From Nipponacmea schrenckii (lineage: Eukaryota > Mollusca > Gastropoda > Lottiidae), in NCBI GenBank assembly GCA_030562195.1, contig CM060200.1, positions 32,961,023 to 33,025,022 of the forward strand: a stretch of DNA of 64,000 bases, written 5' to 3'. Within the stretch, counting starts at the first letter, position 1. Each line of letters starts with the position of its first letter. Of this stretch, positions 34,461 through 47,310 are shown piece by piece. The notes beneath the pieces were generated by a model. It made no database searches. It was not told the DNA's origin and was given only the letters and a program-made list of their open reading frames with translations. The translations under genes and the position numbers were made by a program.

Positions 34461-37400
34461 ATTTAGTGATAAGCCTATACCCGAAATAAAAATATAAATG
34501 ATATCTTAGTCCGTGGTAGATTCATAAAACTTACTAAACCTTGTACATTGTATCCTTCTTTCATTTAAGTTCCACAAATAAAAAATGTTATTATTATTAC
34601 CATGGTTAATAATGTTCCTGTGGGAACCAGTATTCCTCTTATGTATTTCAGATTTATAAGCTTGTGAACCTGCTATACAGGTTTGGTGTACCTTAATGTA
34701 ACATAAATTGCTGACGAATTTTGTATTGTGCTAACTGTTGCAACGTCTGTACAGTTTCATACATGTAATACATATCCACACTATGTCACATTGTCACGTC
34801 TCTCAAACATTTTTTTTTTTAGGAAGAAATGGACAAAAATTAGATTTGAAGCTGTTAGGATGATGAAGTGTCTCCTTCAAGGGTTGGCAAGGTTCGTACC
34901 GCGGTCTATAAGAGAAACAAATATTTTGCCTCCTGGAACAATGCGATTTGATCGGATCCCTCATGTTGTTAACGTTTAATATCCATGTTATGTTTAAGCA
35001 TGAAGCGCTTACCAAAAATTATAATTTTGCAATGTTTTATCCTTAAATTAGTTATAATATATATGAACATAAAGGCTCCTAATGGTGGTCCATATTGGAC
35101 AAATTGTTTTCGTTTTCTTCACCCATCCACTTCCACGTCCATGAAGAGATATGTTTTGTTTAGTGAAAAAAATATGCAGAATATAATTGATGGTAGAACT
35201 TTAACCAAAATGTGCCATTCTGCAACATCTATACAATGCTTTTTGTTTTTAAATGAGTTATCCATGCATTCTTAATCTAAGAAATGTGAGTGGATGTTGC
35301 AGGTTTAGAGAATACAATAAATTCATATCTACGTTGCGTAGCTAATTTTACACTCCATGTTTGTTTATGTCACTAAATGACGTGATGCTAGGAAGTAGAT
35401 ATGAGGTTGAAACTGATTTTAATTAAATTATCTTTTTTGGAAATTAAAATACATATATATTACTTCCTGTAATAATAATGTAATATCTATAATCACCTGT
35501 AAATATATATAATTAAGATTTATAACCAACCATAATGTCCCTGATGGAATAGGTTAAATAATCAACAAAAGATTTATTAACCTTTATTGATCGGACATTC
35601 ACCGGTCTTTCGTTTGCCTTTCCTACTAAATTAACTAATTACCAGTTGACTAGTGAGATCTCTACTTTCAATTGATATACGTATTAGCCGCCCAATAATC
35701 AAATACATGTATATAAAATATAAAGGAAATGCATCTTAATTCACCATAGTTTTTTTTTTTTATACCATATGTCAAATTTTCGACCGTTTTAGACTGTCGG
35801 TTTTCACACAGTAGTCAAGACAAAACCATCAAAATCTATAATTCTTCCACTCAAAGTGTGCTTTTTGAACTAAGAGTCAACAAAATAGTGTTGTATATAC
35901 ACAAAATCTTATATCTTACTTCGTCTATTTGCAGCATGACTCCTGATTAACAAAGCTGTTTGATTGTGGTCATATCTGGTTTATGACTCCATAACAACAG
36001 TTTTCTTATAGCCGCTTCCGAAAAGAAGTAGTTCATTATAGTTATAGACCACACCCAATTTTCAGGTTGCTGCTATGAACGCAGAGGCAATCACGGTTTC
36101 AATAATTTCAATGTCCTTTAAAAACTGGTTCAAATTATACATCATGTGCCTTTGGTAGCAATGTTTATTGATGTGCACCTAAAATGGCTACTAATCTATT
36201 TTTTCTGTCTAAATGATTAAAATATGGAATAAATTATATTTTACCCGGATTGTTCTGTTTTCTTTTGATTCTTCACAATTTCAGTGTCCAGATTGTGGTA
36301 CGATAATATCGACGATTCTCCAATAATCACATGCCAAGAAATAGGAGGTTTGCAGATTTTGGTTAAAAGAAAATATCTGAAGAGTGCACATTATAATTTG
36401 CTCAATACATTCCCGTGCGTCTAAAAAAGTTCACTACAAATGAAATCGCATAAATGGTACTTGCCAAAAGCACAAATTATTACAAGTCGAAGCTACCCAT
36501 TGCGGCCAAATTTTTATAACACGCATTTTCGAATGTCTGTCGTACCTTGGCTATTCAGTTATTATTACTTTTGTTCACAGCTCAAGTCTTTTTTGCCTTC
36601 TCAGCCATGTGTTCAAAGAGAACAGAAATGGCACTTGCCAAAATCACAAACTACTAAAATTGAAGTCGAAGCTATCGATTGCCACTAAGTTTTCACAGTG
36701 TTTAAATGCTTAAGAGGATCCTTTTTACACCATACATCATGAAACTCTGGACCTCCCTAGATTTCGTGGTCTTTAGCTTATTTGTTAAGACCAATTAAAA
36801 CCCCCCTACACCTAATTCTATATGTTTAAGAAGTAGGGTATCTGACACACCTTGCTAAAGGAAGTTTTGACAGATGGACGCAATTATGTGGCAAAATGCG
36901 ATTCAGAGAGGACAGTTTGCAGGAAACGGGGTATATATCAGTAAATAGACAGAATCGAAGAAGAATCAATGCCGATTTATTGCTCATTCACTCCACACTA
37001 TGTTGAAAAGACAACTCAGCTACCATTTCTTTGTTTACATTTAACTCGTGTGAAAGTAAAAAACGAGCTAAATAATTTCGTTCCATCAACATACTGTAAG
37101 AAAAAAATACATTTTTTGAAAAGAAGCAACCATCGAAAGAGGTCAATTCAGCAATCAATATCACTATTCAGAATCAAAATCAATTTTAATTCCATTTAGA
37201 AAATCAGAAAAAAAACTTGATTGCGTGTCTTACATGGTCGTGGAAAAGTAGAGCGGTTTCAATAATAACACTAGTTTTCATATTGATGCTCAGCTGTATC
37301 TTTAGCAATGGTGGTACATTCGATACTTACGGCATTTATTTTGTTGAACTTTGAGTTTATTACTTGACCACTAGATTTTTCTAAACAAAATATTGCGGGA

Positions 37401-39057
37401 AAATGTTCTGGGTGATTAATTAGTACCGAATTTGATTCCTGATACTTGAGTGTCAGAGTTCAGGATTATCATGAAGTGTCAATATTATAGTATTTATATA
37501 AATTTTCACAACTTCTATCTTCATGATTTGACAAAGCAAGCAAGATTAGATGAACGAGGAATGGCCCTTCAATTTCAGCATAATTACCGGAAAATCCCAT
37601 CTAAAAAATATTGGAATGTAAAAGCAACGACTAGATGTGGATAATATCATAAATGGTTGATGTTGCACCTAATTCCAACCGATCAATATTGATGATAAGT
37701 TCGTCAGATATGTTGTCTCTTAATGTGCAGTGATACTTCTAAATGTCTTCAGATGTATTATTTCAATTACAAATCTTCCTTTTATTTTCATCTAATGTCT
37801 GTATCTTATACCATGGAATCCGTTTCATGGATTAAAAGACACACCGATATTTTGATTGTAATTGAAGACGATCAGAGACTATTGTCTTATATAAATTTCA
37901 TGATATCTTATATTTTCAAAATAATTTTACAATGATGAATTTTCTGCCACTGTTAGAGTTAAATGTTATGTTATGTGTCCTCCCATTAGTCATACCTCCA
38001 TTAGTCATACTCATAAAAATCATAAAGTTAATGAGGGATTAGATAAAACAAAAATAGCCATAATACCCTTTAGTTAAAATGGATTAGTCTTGTAAGTATT
38101 TAGTAGTTTTAAAAATAAATACCTTTCATTCATTCGTATCATTCGTAATACCATGGCAGAATTGATCGCAGTGGAATATGTTTTGTCTAGGATGTTTTGT
38201 CTAGGAGAGGTACACAGCAGGTACTGTTTCAAGATCATCTTCACAATAAGAACTCTACAAAGGAGCACTGTATCCATTGGAAGTTAGTCTTGAAAACTTG
38301 CAATGGAAGAGTAACAATGATCAACATTATGTGCTATGAACAATATTATGTGCTATAATCAATATCATGTGCTATGGTGAATAATTTTTGTGCTATGATG
38401 AAGATCTGAAATAATGAATAAATTTGATAATGTGATATAATGAATAAATTTGATAATGTGCTATGATGAATATGTTATGTGCTATAATGATTGTTATTAG
38501 TATTAAAAGTATTAAAAGTTGTATTAATTTGTATCTTGGGTCATTCCACTTTAATCCTGGGTAATACAAAGATATAGGGATACCCAATAATTTAAACAGT
38601 ATTCAGGCCTATCCTAAATTGCGTCCTTGAAACGGTGTAAACAAAGTATAGTACTCATGTTTATTTTCAACTTATTTCCTTCCATTGTAAGACCATCGAA
38701 CACATGTTATGAAGAGGGAAAATTAGAAAAAAAAATTTCTGAATGAAAACTCGACTTTTGTGAAGAACGTGTTAATTTCCCCTTCACTGAACACAGACCA
38801 TGTATTATTTTCATAAATGTGTGATAAAATCAAATTTTTCATACGGATGGGTAGAACCAAATAGGCCTAATAAGCACAAAACTGTAAAGTAAATGGACAA
38901 CTATGAAGCGACACTATTGCAATTAGTACTGAGCGAAAAAAACACCATTGATGCCTTCAGTCAACACGTTATTGATGAATTAAAGCGTATAATTGTCTAA
39001 TTCCTTGACTTACCATCTTCCCCTAAGCGAAAACCAATAGACACACGCTTAGACCTT
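34461..39057. other. Unassigned intergenic sequence
   Basis: No gene recognised. A T10-AG tract at about 34811-34822 precedes an open stretch to 34979 (RKKWTKIRFEAVRMMKCLL...), which might be a stray exon but matches nothing I know. A direct repeat around GGTACTTGCCAAAAGCACAA (about 36457) and GGCACTTGCCAAAATCACAA (about 36628) spans about 170 bp. Confidence 0.4.
38311..38500. repeat. Imperfect 17-24 bp minisatellite
   Basis: Successive variants of TATGTGCTATRATGAA run through this stretch, including two near-exact copies of ATGAATAAATTTGATAATGTG. AT-rich and non-coding; the 64-codon minus-strand frame here is a product of the repeat. Confidence 0.7.
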
Positions 39058-39065
39058 TATCAAAT

Positions 39066-41482
39066 ATGGAAGCCCGAACAGCCCAATATTAAGACGTCTT
39101 AATCCTTAATCCCTATTCCTTACTGCTTAAATACTATTCCTTCATTTGTACGTCCTTACAACATTTGTTCGCCAAAATCAACATTTGTTCGCTAAAAATC
39201 ATTATTTGTAATATATTGTATAAGCACAATTCTACTTTATTAAACTATTAAATAAATATAAATACAAGTTTCATTTAATATTTCTTCAGCAAAAAATCAC
39301 AAGTAACTAATATTCATATACAAATCTTGCCCAACAAATCTTGCGTAGCATTTCTCCAAATACATTTTTTTAATATAAACAGCGCCACCTGTCTTCATAA
39401 TTGTGTGCATTGAAATTATGACGACAAGCGGCGCTGGTGTCGTTTTGATACGCCCGGGTTAAAATGAGTAATTAACAATGTAGTGAGGTTGGTCTGATTA
39501 TAGCCTAATAACGTGACTATAATATTATTAAAATCTGCCAAAGGACTTAACGTACTTGCGGAAATATCCGGTAAATTTGATCGTCATTGCTGATATGGGC
39601 AAGCCGAGGAAGATTCTGGATGGGGCAATTTTGTACCGTCTTTCCTCCAACAAGAAGCACAAATGTGCTGAAGAAACTTATTTCCACCTTTAGCACCCAC
39701 CTTGCCCATATGAGACTTGTTAAATTGACATTTGTTCCTTTGATAATGTGAACAATAAAATACTGTTTCATCCTTTGGTTTTTCGACAGATTTGCAGTAT
39801 TCAAATCTTGGCGAACATACCTGATCAAGAGAGGTATTTTAAATTCACTAAAGTCATCAGACCAGGACTTAGCCCCGTTTTCTATCTGTCTGATTACATG
39901 GGAATACAAATTTTTGATGCCGTTCCAGTCATAAACTTCAGTGTAATAGGCAATCTTTTTCAATAATCGTAATCTGCTATTTTTTTCAGATTGGAAAAAT
40001 TAGAACTAGAGATTATTTCGAGTTCTCACGCTACGGAAAGGTTAAATTCAAGGTCCCCGAATTCAATTTTTGAACCGGCATATTCAAACTGTAAACGGGA
40101 TTGAGGCCAAGCCTGCTTGTGTACGACCTGATCAGATGGGTGGTCGAATATGCCCGACTCTCTATAGTATTTTTTTTCGCCTGGGGGTTGGGATCTTGGT
40201 TTTAACACTTTCGGAATCGGAAAGGCTGCTATCTTTTTCGGATTCAGATGTACTATCAAGCTTTAATATCTTCTGATCTTTACTATCCGCTTTCCTGCTG
40301 ATGGTACCATCACTTTTTAAGTCATTTAAACTGATCTTACCAGACTTCTGCTGTCTTGAACTGGAGCTTTGCGTTTTCTCTGTTTCTATCTGTCGTCTTA
40401 TTTCACCTTTTTACGCTGAAATACTGAAGATCTTTTAGATTTTCTTACGGCTTCCAGTTCCTGTCTGAGTTGTATGAGTTCCTCATCGTCTAAAACGTCA
40501 TCACTGCCCAAAGAAAAGTCATTTTCTGGTAGGGGTATCGAGGATGGATCTGGTTTCGACGGGTCTATCGGTGTCGGCAGGGAATGTTTAGCATATGGTG
40601 ACGATACCTGATTATCAGTCTTCCCTTCGTGCAGAGCCCTATAATTTACTCTTTCTTTATTCCCTCTGCCGGTAGCACCAACTCCTTCATCGGCGGACAT
40701 AGTGTGGAAAGATGTGTTTACTTGGTTTACTGTAATTCCTGTTCTGGGTCAAATATCGATAAAATATGACATATCCAATTACCGCTCAAAATATCAAACT
40801 CGGTATTCAAAAATTTCGACCAGAAAATAAAAATTATCACCAACGATGGGTCGACTTCCAAGTTTTTTCAAAGTTAACGGCGACTTGGCAACAACCTAAT
40901 ATATGAACTAAGGACGCTCTTTTTCAAGCCAATGAGAGAATAGAAAATAAACTAAGCCAATCACATAATGATTAGATGTCCGTCTCAAAAATTAGATAAT
41001 TTAATAGTAGTAACGTTAGTATAATCAGACCAACCTCACTACATTGTTAATTACTCATTTTAACCCGGGCGTATCAAAACGACACCAGCGCCGCTTGTCG
41101 TCATAATTTCAATGCACACAAATATGAAGACAGGTGGCGCTGTTTTTATTCAAGAAATGTATTTGGAGAAATGTTACGCAAGATTTGTTGGGCAAGATTT
41201 GTATATGAATATTAGTTACTTGTGATTTGTTGCTGAAGAAATATTAAATGAAACTTGTATTTATATTTATTTAATAGTTTAATAAAGTAGAATTATGCTT
41301 ATACAATATATAACTTTACAAATAATGATTTTTAGCGAACAAATGTTGATTTTGGCGAACAAATGTTGATTTTGGCGAACAAATGTTCAAAATGACGTAC
41401 AATTGAAGGAATAGTAATTAAGCAGTAAGGAATAGGCATTAAGGATTAAGACGTCTTAATATTGGGCTGTTCGGGCTTCCAT
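39066..41482 (-). mobile_element. Element with 440-bp inverted termini and internal gag-like gene
   Basis: Inverted termini at 39066-39502 (437 bp) and 41020-41482 (463 bp) begin ATGGAAGCCCGAACAGCCC. They match closely along their length; most of the length difference is a third copy of the unit GATTTTGGCGAACAAATGTT at about 41330-41390. The flanks are TATCAAAT (39058-39065) and AATCAAAT (41483-41490), a probable 8-bp target duplication with one mismatch. The 1.5-kb interior carries a broken gag-like gene on the minus strand and nothing resembling a transposase, reverse transcriptase or recombinase, so the element was probably moved in trans. Long inverted termini fit a foldback/TIR transposon or a non-autonomous DIRS relative. 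Confidence 0.85.
39584..40700 (-). pseudogene. Gag-like zinc-finger protein, frameshifted
   Basis: Starts at 40700 (MSADEGVGATGRGNKERVNY) and runs to 40401 with a Lys/Arg-rich end. The reading then shifts at an A-run to a Ser/Asp/Lys-rich stretch (LKLDSTSESEKDSSLSDSE), and again at the A8 run near 40170 to DHPSDQVVHKQAWPQSRLQF followed by EYAGSKIEFGDLEFNLSVA. At 39963-39760 come KKIAYYTEVYDWNGIKNLY and GAKSWSDDFSEFKIPLLIRY. A last shift gives VFYCSHYQRNKCQFNKSHMG, then LQHICASCWRKD and LPHPESSSACP, stopping at 39584-39586. The C/H pattern forms a probable zinc-binding module. From memory this order of blocks occurs in gag-like proteins of invertebrate retroelements; no database check was possible. 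At least four frame breaks. Confidence 0.7.
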
Positions 41483-41882
41483 AATCAAATACTAATTTGT
41501 TTACGGTTGTCTTTTTTCTTACGACAAAACACATAAATCCTTATATTATTATAAATTCGAATTACCTTCATAAATACTAAGTGGATGAAATAAAACATGA
41601 CGCGACTTTTTCGAGGACATTGTATTTCGAATTATGGACTTTTAACTCTGCACTTCCGGAGTTGCCCATGTGTATTTCATGTGATATTGTCATTGGTAGT
41701 CAATTCAAAATTCATTTCTCATAAACAAGTATCTGCTAGAAAAGTAAAAATGGAGCCCACTGAACTGCAAAGTTTGCGAGCAGGGACGAACCTTTTTTTT
41801 TATTAAAGTATTCTTTTTTGTAATAATACTTCGTATATAGTTTCCAAAGGAATATAATCCTGAGTCGTTTCATAAACTAAAC

Positions 41883-43292
41883 AAGTGGTTGCCTAGCAAG
41901 ATACGCTCACTTTAAAATATATTTTCTGTTTTACACAGGCAGAAAATCCAACATTATTTGGGTCTAATTCAAGTTTTCATCAATATAAATGTTCACACCA
42001 AATGTGATTCAAATCTGATGAAACCTAGTCTCTATTGTATTTACTAGCTTATTTTCATGAAAACTTTATTGTCTATGTCAAGCCAATTTCGCAGCGTTTT
42101 GACTAAGTACAGACTAATAACTCAAAAACAGTTTATCAAAAAATCGTCAATTTCGTACTTGACCAAGATCTCATCAACTTCAATAATCACACCAAATTTC
42201 ATTCAAATCAGATGAAAACTGTTGTTTTGACGCGTTTTGACTAAGTCAAGGGCAATAACTCAAAAAACAATTTACCAAAAAATCGCCACTATTAAACTTT
42301 TTTAAGATCTAATCAATATAAATGATGACACAAAATTTCATTCAAATCCAATGGAAATTGTGATCTCTATCGCGTTCACAAGCCAATTTTGACGGGTTTT
42401 AACTAAGTCAAGTACAATAACTCAAAAACCATTAATCGAAAAATAGCTTATTTTGAATTTGTCCAAGATCTCATTAATATAAATGATCACAGCAAGTTTC
42501 ATTCAAATCCAATGAAAAATGTAGTCTCCATAGCGTTTTGACTAAGTCAAGGGCAATAACTCAAAACCTGTTTATCGAAAATCGCCAATTTCAAACTTGT
42601 CCGAGATCTCTACAATATAAATAATTACAGCATGTTTCATTCAAATCCATTGAAAACTGAAGTCTTCATCGCGTTCACAAGCAAATTTTGATGCGTTTTG
42701 ACTAAGTCAAGTGCAATAACTCAAAAACCGTTCGTCGAAAAATGGCCAATTTCGAACTTGTCCGAGATCTCATCAATATAAATTATCACAGCAAGTTTCA
42801 TTCAAATCCGATAATAACTGTAGTCTCTATCGCGTTCACAAGCCAATTTTGACGCGTTTTGACTCAGTCAAGGCCAATAACTCAAAAAACGTTCACCTAA
42901 AAATCGTCACGATCAAACTTGTCAAAGATCTCATCAATATAAATGATCACAGCAAGTTTCATTCAAATCTGATGAAAACTGTAGTCTCTATCGCGTTCAC
43001 AAGTCAATTTTGACGCGTTTTGGCTCAGTCAAGTGCAATAACTCAAAAACCGTTCATCGAAAAATCGCCAATTTCGAACTTGTCCGAGATCTCATCAATA
43101 TTAATGATAACTGAAAGTTTCATTCAAATCCGACAAAAACTGTAGCCTCTATTGCGTTCACAAGCAATTGTGGACGAACAAACGGACGGATGGACGGACG
43201 GGCGGACGGACGGACGGACGGACGGATGGACGGACGGACAGGGTTGACGACAATATACGACCACATTATAATGTGGGCGTATAAAAACTAGA
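41883..43292 (+). mobile_element. Complete HINE/pearl-like element
   Basis: Left end: GGTTGCCTAGCAAGATACGCTCACTT, with a TTGC/GCAA mini-hairpin. Core: eight units containing ATTCAAATC at about 42006, 42201, 42340, 42501, 42639, 42800, 42961 and 43122, spaced mostly 161 bp with two at 138-139 bp. Then an ACGG-type microsatellite (43172-43240) and the right end GACAATATACGACCACATTATAATGTGGGCGTATAAAAA. Short inverted subterminal TACGCYCA/TGGGCGTA, internal tandem units and a tetranucleotide array match the plan of bivalve pearl elements and Helentron-associated HINEs. No Rep or helicase gene, so it is non-autonomous. Confidence 0.8.
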
Positions 43293-43744
43293 AAAAAAAG
43301 AGAGAGAAGGGGGAATTTTTGTGAATTCGTCAACGTGGAATAACGAATAGAATAACTTGACATTGTTTATCAATATAAATATTGACTTAATAAACTTCTT
43401 CGACCATAACCAGCCTAAATTAGCCATTACTTATAGTGATAATGTTTGTATGATCAATTTAACTTTCTGGGTCAGTTATTTATCTGTATTTATCTGATTC
43501 TGTGATTTCGGTGCCAAATAATCCGATAGTACACGTAAAAATGATGACTTTGGTTCATATCGAATGTCAATTAGTGATTCGCATGTAAGAATTCGTGCCA
43601 ATTATACTAGTAGTAATTCTCTACTGAAAGTTGACTTATTTAATACTCAAAAAGAGTTTTATTGGGCCTGTGTAAGCTTTATTAGATAAGGAGAGACTCA
43701 ATGTAAAACGAAACTAGAGACCAGAAAATAGATGTTTGTCGCCA

Positions 43745-44058
43745 TTATGATCCAACCATAACCTAGGGGTCCAGGGTTCAATCCCGGCAAAGTATGATAT
43801 AAACTTTCGGATTTTTCAACCCGGTTTCCCCCTGTCGAGGGGGTGACATGGAAACAGCGTCTTGCGTCTAGCGTTCAGATGGGACAATTAACCGAGGCTC
43901 CGTATGCTACAGGCTGTGCACGATAAAGATCCCACGAGATTTGGTTCCAAAAAAAGGAAGGTTAATTACGCAGGTTTGGCGAAATATCCTTCATTACACC
44001 CTGCATGGCGGTGCAGAAGGTGTTACATAAAACTCCATTCATTTCATTTATGAAATAA
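43745..44058 (+). repeat. tRNA-derived SINE, plus strand
   Basis: GGGTTCAATCCCGG at 43774-43787 is a good polymerase III B box. It is followed by the same body as the 20.3-kb copy (ACTTTCGGATTTTTCAACCC, GTGACATGGAAACAGCG, TTCAGATGGGACAATTAACC and CTTCATTACACCCTGCATGG). The 3' tail is ATTCATTTCATTTATG. The A-box part of the head is decayed. Confidence 0.8.
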
Positions 44059-47000
44059 GACTTTTAACGTACATTATAATATATTCCCCTTTCATATGAC
44101 CTTCAGTATGTATTATTCGGCGCGTGGTATTATCCTTCAGGTCAAGATAAAAGCAAAATATTTGTGCATGCGGTGAAGGCTGTTGGTGTGTAATTTTACA
44201 AAATAGTTTTATATTCATATCAGGGACACGTAAAATCAATCAAAACTGTAATTTGAAATTTGTGACAGTTTTAAAGATTTTGTTGAATACGTGGACTTTG
44301 TGTTTTACTTGAGATGACGAAGCTGTAAATGAATATCTCAAAAATACTTGATTAATGTAATATGACTGACGACCAAATACACATTTAAAAACATACATTT
44401 TTTATAATCGTCTCACTGCATGCTCTCTGGTCAACTATGTTGTTTTGACCTTACACAGAAGGTTGTTGTGTGCAAATATATAATTTCGTTATGCTTACAG
44501 TTCAGAACAATAATGTCTAATATTCCCAACGATACTGAATCTTGAATACACTCTTCAAAGTGAGATATTTAGCTATTGAATTGATCGGGTTGTCAGTTGA
44601 TTAAACAATATACTATTCTGAACTAGGTTTATACTGGCCATTGATTTGTCATATACACACATCAGTGTCGAACTCATTGGCGAGGTTTATTTTAACTTAT
44701 TTACTAATTTATATTTAGGAGAGTAAAGCAACGGTGATACACTTCTTGTGAATGGATATCATTAGATAAATCCAGGTATGGTTGGTTTTCATTTCTCGAA
44801 TTGCGAATAATATAAAAGATGTAAGCTTATACTTTAGAAAGGAATGTTTTCCGCTCAGTATTCGACTAAAAATATAATTTACAAAATATAATAATAAGTT
44901 ATTTATTATTTATTATTCATTAACAGCTTTAATGTACCGAATTAATGTCGTATTCTATATGTATATAGATTATACCTATATTATTGTATAAATTCGTTAT
45001 GAAGATATCTTATATGTGGGTGTTTTGGCAGACACACCATGAAGATGTAACCGTTAGAATCAAGTAGTGTATTGTAATGGCCAATTAGCAATACCATAAA
45101 ACCTCGAATTTGCATCCGATGTTAATAAGTGATCATTTATGCTTTGTCAAACCTTACCTAATGAAGTGAAACCAGGATAGAAAATCATTTCTCTCATTCA
45201 AGCTCTATTTAATCAAATTTAGCGGCGAAAAACTGACGAAAACCTATATTTGAAATCATGCCATTTTCTGTTAGTTCTTTTTTAATCTTTGTTTTAAATC
45301 TTTTTTAGTTTTAGTTTTTACCCATATATCTATGCAGCAATTTGGGGTTAATATGATTTAATGATAAGGAGAATACTGAAATAGTTTCCTCATGAGATTC
45401 GGGCATATGGAAAGAATTGTTGCAACAGATACATGAACATAAATATCTTTTGTAATTGGCCAAATTAACAAAATGTGAAATCTATCTTATATGAAACTAT
45501 GCCATCGTAAATTTGATACCATAAATGAACACACATATTATAACCCTTAGAATCGTAAATGTATATTTTAGAGAGTCTTTAGATGAATTCTAGCGGAATT
45601 GTGTGATTTCTGATGAAGATATCGAATAAATAAATTTGAACGAAAATTTATGTGTTTTCTTACAACGGAGAAATTATAGTGACATAGTGAAAGGAATATT
45701 GGATTCTGTTTTAGAATTTATCGTGTTTTATATGATAAACATTGTACAGCTGTCAAATACCACAATATTTATTTCTTTGAACAATTATTGTGCAAGTTAA
45801 AGAAGATAAGTATATCTTGTACAACATCTGACTCTAAACTATAGGTCATAGTGAAAAACGTGTTTGGCGATTGTTTGATAATTGTATCATGGATTATGTA
45901 CACCTTCTCACGGCATAAATTCGTTGTTACCGATGTGCATTGAAGAATGTTTAATTTCGAGGATGTTTCGGATAACAAGCATATTGCTTGGCGCCTTTAT
46001 AAGCGTTTACCATAATTTGTAATTCCTCGAGCAAGTGTCTGTGCATTGGCTGGAGTATAGGAGAATACCCGTATAACAAATAGCTTCTAAGCTATTTAAG
46101 ATTCGTGGTTATCAGTGCAACATCGATTGATGATAGGTTTTGCTTCTTTCATTGGAAAACCAATTGGTATGTATTAATGCATCTGTATAATGTAGAAAAT
46201 CTTACAAATGAAAAGTGTAAACTGTGAAATGTCATAGGATGAAGTATGAGAACATTATTCAAATGTATATAAAGTTTCAGAACACAACCTTGACAGACAT
46301 AAACTAATTGAATGAGTTCTTATTCTTAAAAAAACAGCCCGTAAAAACTTAGTTTAAATTAGCTTACATGTTTACAGCAATGTGCACATAGTAGCACATA
46401 TTGAGTGGACTTATTTCTGTTGTCTATCGATACACTAAAATACAAATGTATATGGAAATACTGGACATTGAAATGTCCAATATTAATTGAGAGATAGGAT
46501 GATATTGTGATTCGTTATATTTTATTGTGTAATTCATCAAAGGAGATAATGAATACTGATTATTTTCTTAAATGAAAACACACACGGTTATAGAACACGA
46601 TTGGTAGTTCTACATTAACATTATGTTGTAACATATAAAGCGCTTCTCGTATGTTCATGAGGTACAGCATGTTTATGTGGAATATGGTGTGTCACTTCTT
46701 GCTACACATTCCTTATATCAAGTGTGCGAAGTTTTAATTCAGGAGTAAAAGTTGTAATTTTATTGCGTTATTTTTTTTAACAAGTGTATACAACTTAGAT
46801 TTTGCACTAACGTCTCAAATGAGATTTATCTTGTATTGTTTAAATGTCATATAAGGATATATATATATATAAAGACAGAATTTAGTGTTTGTTTGGGTCG
46901 ATTAAATAATAATATCCAGACAAAACTATTAGTTATAGGATTCCGTGTGACAATTTCATGCCTCAAAGTTGCCACCGTGCTGTAAAGAATGACTTGTCAT

Positions 47001-47310
47001 CACACAAGTAATGGATGTTCTTTTTAAAAGAGGTCTGTTTTACAACAGCTCGTGTTGCTATGTGATATGAATAATAAATAGTTTGAGGATTTAAGACATT
47101 GTCTATTAATTATTTTGGAACAAAACATATTTGAAATATCTTTTATACAATTAATTTCAAGCAATATGCGTCACCGGTTTGAAGACTGAAATCTGACCCA
47201 TACAAGAAAATTTTCACTTGAGCTCAATTTTGTTTGCATAACAGAGCATCGTTAGTTGTACTTTTATTGTACGATTTTATAAAATTATAACATCAACCTC
47301 AACGAAGGGT
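44059..47310. other. Region upstream of the GPCR start codon
   Basis: AT-rich, no gene or repeat recognised. A stop codon in frame with the receptor lies at 47239-47241 and no other ATG intervenes, supporting the start at 47311. A TATATATATATATAAAG tract at 46857-46873 could serve as a TATA-like element, but nothing else fixes a promoter. Confidence 0.4.

Noticed and set aside
43124..43363. Minus-strand frame with a PSVHPSVRPSV repeat
   Set aside because: Translation of the ACGG microsatellite at the end of the HINE-like element; the same effect appears at 55722-56111.
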